Positions 5,195 through 6,385 of a stretch of DNA of 6,385 bases are shown here, one piece after another. The notes beneath the pieces are model-generated. The model did not search any database, was not told the DNA's origin, and was given only the letters and a program-made list of their open reading frames with translations. Source of the DNA: Actinomycetota bacterium (lineage in GTDB: Bacteria > Actinomycetota > Actinomycetes > S36-B12); assembly GCA_003456155.1 (NCBI GenBank), contig DMPC01000110.1:1453-7837 (forward strand), read 5' to 3'. The stretch's first letter is position 1, and each line of letters starts with the position of its first letter. The position numbers were made by a program, and so were the translations under genes.

Positions 5195-6385
5195 CGACAT
5201 CGCACCCGAGACTCGGGGATGGCGAGGGGCCTACCGCGGTGACTTCCGGTCCATGGCTCCCCTGCGCCCCTTGCTCGCGGACATCACCACGAGCGTCGAG
5301 CCTGCGGACGCCTACGCCGTGACCAGACGGCCGACGGGTATCGCTCAGGCACCGCTGTCGCACGGGCGGATCGCGAGCTTCTCCGGGCTGATCAAGGCCC
5401 CGAGGGTTGTCAAGCCGCGACGCAGTGCGCCCCCGGGCGCGGCACCCGTCGACGATCGACCAGCAGAGGGCATCTCCATCCCGGCCAACCCATGGGATGA
5501 GGACGACGAGCAGGATGCCCTGCCGTCGGCACCGCCCGCGCCGATCCCGGCTTCCGCACCGCAGAGGCGCACACCCACTCCACGTCCTGCTGCCAAGAGG
5601 CCCAAGCCGGCAACGCCTCGCGGGGTGCAGCCCACCCGCGCTCTCACCCCCATGGATCGGCGCCCCGGGGCACCGTCCACCGCTCGCGCTCCCGAGATGA
5701 AGCCCGGTTCACCGGCAGCATCGACGCCGGCGAGTCCGCCCGCTCTGCTCGCCGAGACCGAGGATCCGGGGCAGTCCGCTCGTCTGCGGATGCGCGGTGG
5801 TCAGGTCATCCCTGCGAGCGGTGCCCGCACCGCGAACGCCGCGCTCCCCGCTGCGCCGCCTTCCTCGCAGCCGCCGGCGGCCGGACCGGCGCCGTCCACT
5901 CCCCCTGCTCCCGCAACGTCACCGTCATCGCCCGTCACTGCAGCGGTCTCTGCACCGACGTCACCGACGACGAGGACCCCGTCCAATCCCCTCTCCCGTC
6001 GCAACCTGAGCACGCGCCATCGGGGCACTCCGCCGATCCTGGCGTCCGAGCGTGCGCTGATGGACGACCCGAACGGCGACGCATCCGACAGTGGCGAGCC
6101 CGCCGTCCCCAAGGGCCCCTACACCCCCAGCACCCGAACGAGGTCAGTCCAGGCCGCGCTCCCGTCCGCGGAGGCACCGGCAGCCAGCTCGGGTGCGGCA
6201 GCCAGCTCGGGTGCGGCAGCCAGCTCGGGTGCGGCAGCCAGCTCGGGTGCGGCATCCCCTACGGCGGACGCACCGCCCGCCGTGCAGCGCCGACCCACCG
6301 CGACACCGACGCCCCCACCGACACCGTCCGCTCGCCCTGGGATACCGACGGTGGAGAGCGCGTCATCCCCGGGGTCGACACCCCC
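5187..6385 (+). CDS. Long Pro/Ala/Ser/Thr-rich protein of unknown function, C-terminus cut by the window edge
   Basis: The frame is open from ATG 5187 to the right edge, giving at least 399 residues with no stop. The first 75 or so residues look moderately ordered (RGWRGAYRGDFRSMAPLRPL, then GRIASFSGLIKAPRVVK). A cluster NPWDEDDEQD follows at about 101-110. From about 112 onward the protein is dominated by Pro, Ala, Ser and Thr with scattered Arg and should be disordered. A less biased island, RRNLSTRHRGTPPILASERA, lies around 272-291. Residues 332-355 are four perfect copies of AASSGA. No Cys, signal peptide or membrane segment is visible. I do not recognise the family. It sits between the assembly genes and whatever follows, where LysM, spike and baseplate genes would be expected. 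Possible roles are a linker or scaffold in the baseplate region, a length-control protein, or cargo with a folded C-terminal domain beyond the edge. The - strand frames here are shadows. Confidence 0.82.
   Translation, partial: MADDIAPETRGWRGAYRGDFRSMAPLRPLLADITTSVEPADAYAVTRRPTGIAQAPLSHGRIASFSGLIKAPRVVKPRRSAPPGAAPVDDRPAEGISIPANPWDEDDEQDALPSAPPAPIPASAPQRRTPTPRPAAKRPKPATPRGVQPTRALTPMDRRPGAPSTARAPEMKPGSPAASTPASPPALLAETEDPGQSARLRMRGGQVIPASGARTANAALPAAPPSSQPPAAGPAPSTPPAPATSPSSPVTAAVSAPTSPTTRTPSNPLSRRNLSTRHRGTPPILASERALMDDPNGDASDSGEPAVPKGPYTPSTRTRSVQAALPSAEAPAASSGAAASSGAAASSGAAASSGAASPTADAPPAVQRRPTATPTPPPTPSARPGIPTVESASSPGSTP
6180..6251 (+). repeat. Four perfect 18-bp tandem repeats (AASSGA) in the Pro-rich gene
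   Basis: The unit gcagccagctcgggtgcg occurs four times without a mismatch at 6180-6197, 6198-6215, 6216-6233 and 6234-6251, followed by a partial gca. It is in frame and encodes Ala-Ala-Ser-Ser-Gly-Ala each time. Because 18 is a multiple of three, copy-number changes would lengthen or shorten the linker without breaking the frame. The lack of any synonymous change suggests recent expansion. There are no spacers, so it is not a CRISPR array. Confidence 0.95.

Noticed and set aside
4611..5363. A 250-codon - strand frame
   Set aside because: It lies antisense to the assembly-protein, 52-aa and Pro-rich genes, which have family-like sequence and coupled overlaps. Its own product is low-complexity and shows no domain.
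6180..6251. CRISPR-like array
   Set aside because: The copies are directly adjacent with no spacers and are in frame within a coding sequence.
5935..6255. A - strand frame with repeated HPSWLP units
   Set aside because: The repeat is the reverse reading of the AASSGA tandem repeat in the + strand gene. No ribosome binding site or family match supports it.

Overview
This window is part of a contractile injection system locus (phage-tail-like, eCIS/CIS type) from a GC-rich bacterium, most likely an actinobacterium. The GC content is high (by eye well above 60%). Codon third positions are strongly G/C and TTA/CTA/TCA codons are nearly absent. The sheath, tube, assembly-protein and small DUF6760-like genes occur in the order I associate with actinobacterial CIS clusters. 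I cannot name the species.

Right of about 2.6 kb, on the + strand, is a tightly packed operon. It encodes the contractile tail sheath (2617-4167), the inner tube protein (4196-4639), a tail-assembly-chaperone-like protein with a CPDC motif (4650-5039), and a 52-residue DUF6760/GpE-like protein (5036-5194). It ends in a long Pro/Ala/Ser/Thr-rich protein of unknown function that runs off the right edge (5187 to >6385) and carries a perfect four-copy 18-bp tandem repeat. The last three genes overlap each other (ATGA, then 8 nt), so they are probably translationally coupled. The 129-aa/52-aa junction also has the layout of a -1 frameshift pair like the assembly-protein genes of lambda and P2.

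Left of about 2.4 kb, on the - strand, a second operon diverges. It encodes a PAAR-like (DUF4280-type) spike-tip protein (2001-2408), a six-helix membrane protein with a proline-rich N-terminal tail (1049-1957), and a large charged protein with no Cys or Trp that runs off the left edge (<1-1045). That last gene follows the membrane-protein stop codon by 3 nt in the same frame. The two operons are separated by about 208 bases (2409-2616), the only substantial non-coding stretch and the likely site of both promoters.

The + operon would supply the tube and sheath and the factors that help assemble them. The - operon looks like an accessory module: a spike tip plus two unfamiliar proteins that could be a membrane-acting cargo, a membrane anchor, or an effector/partner pair. 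That module and the Pro-rich protein are the least explained parts. No RNA genes, insertion sequences or CRISPR arrays were seen.
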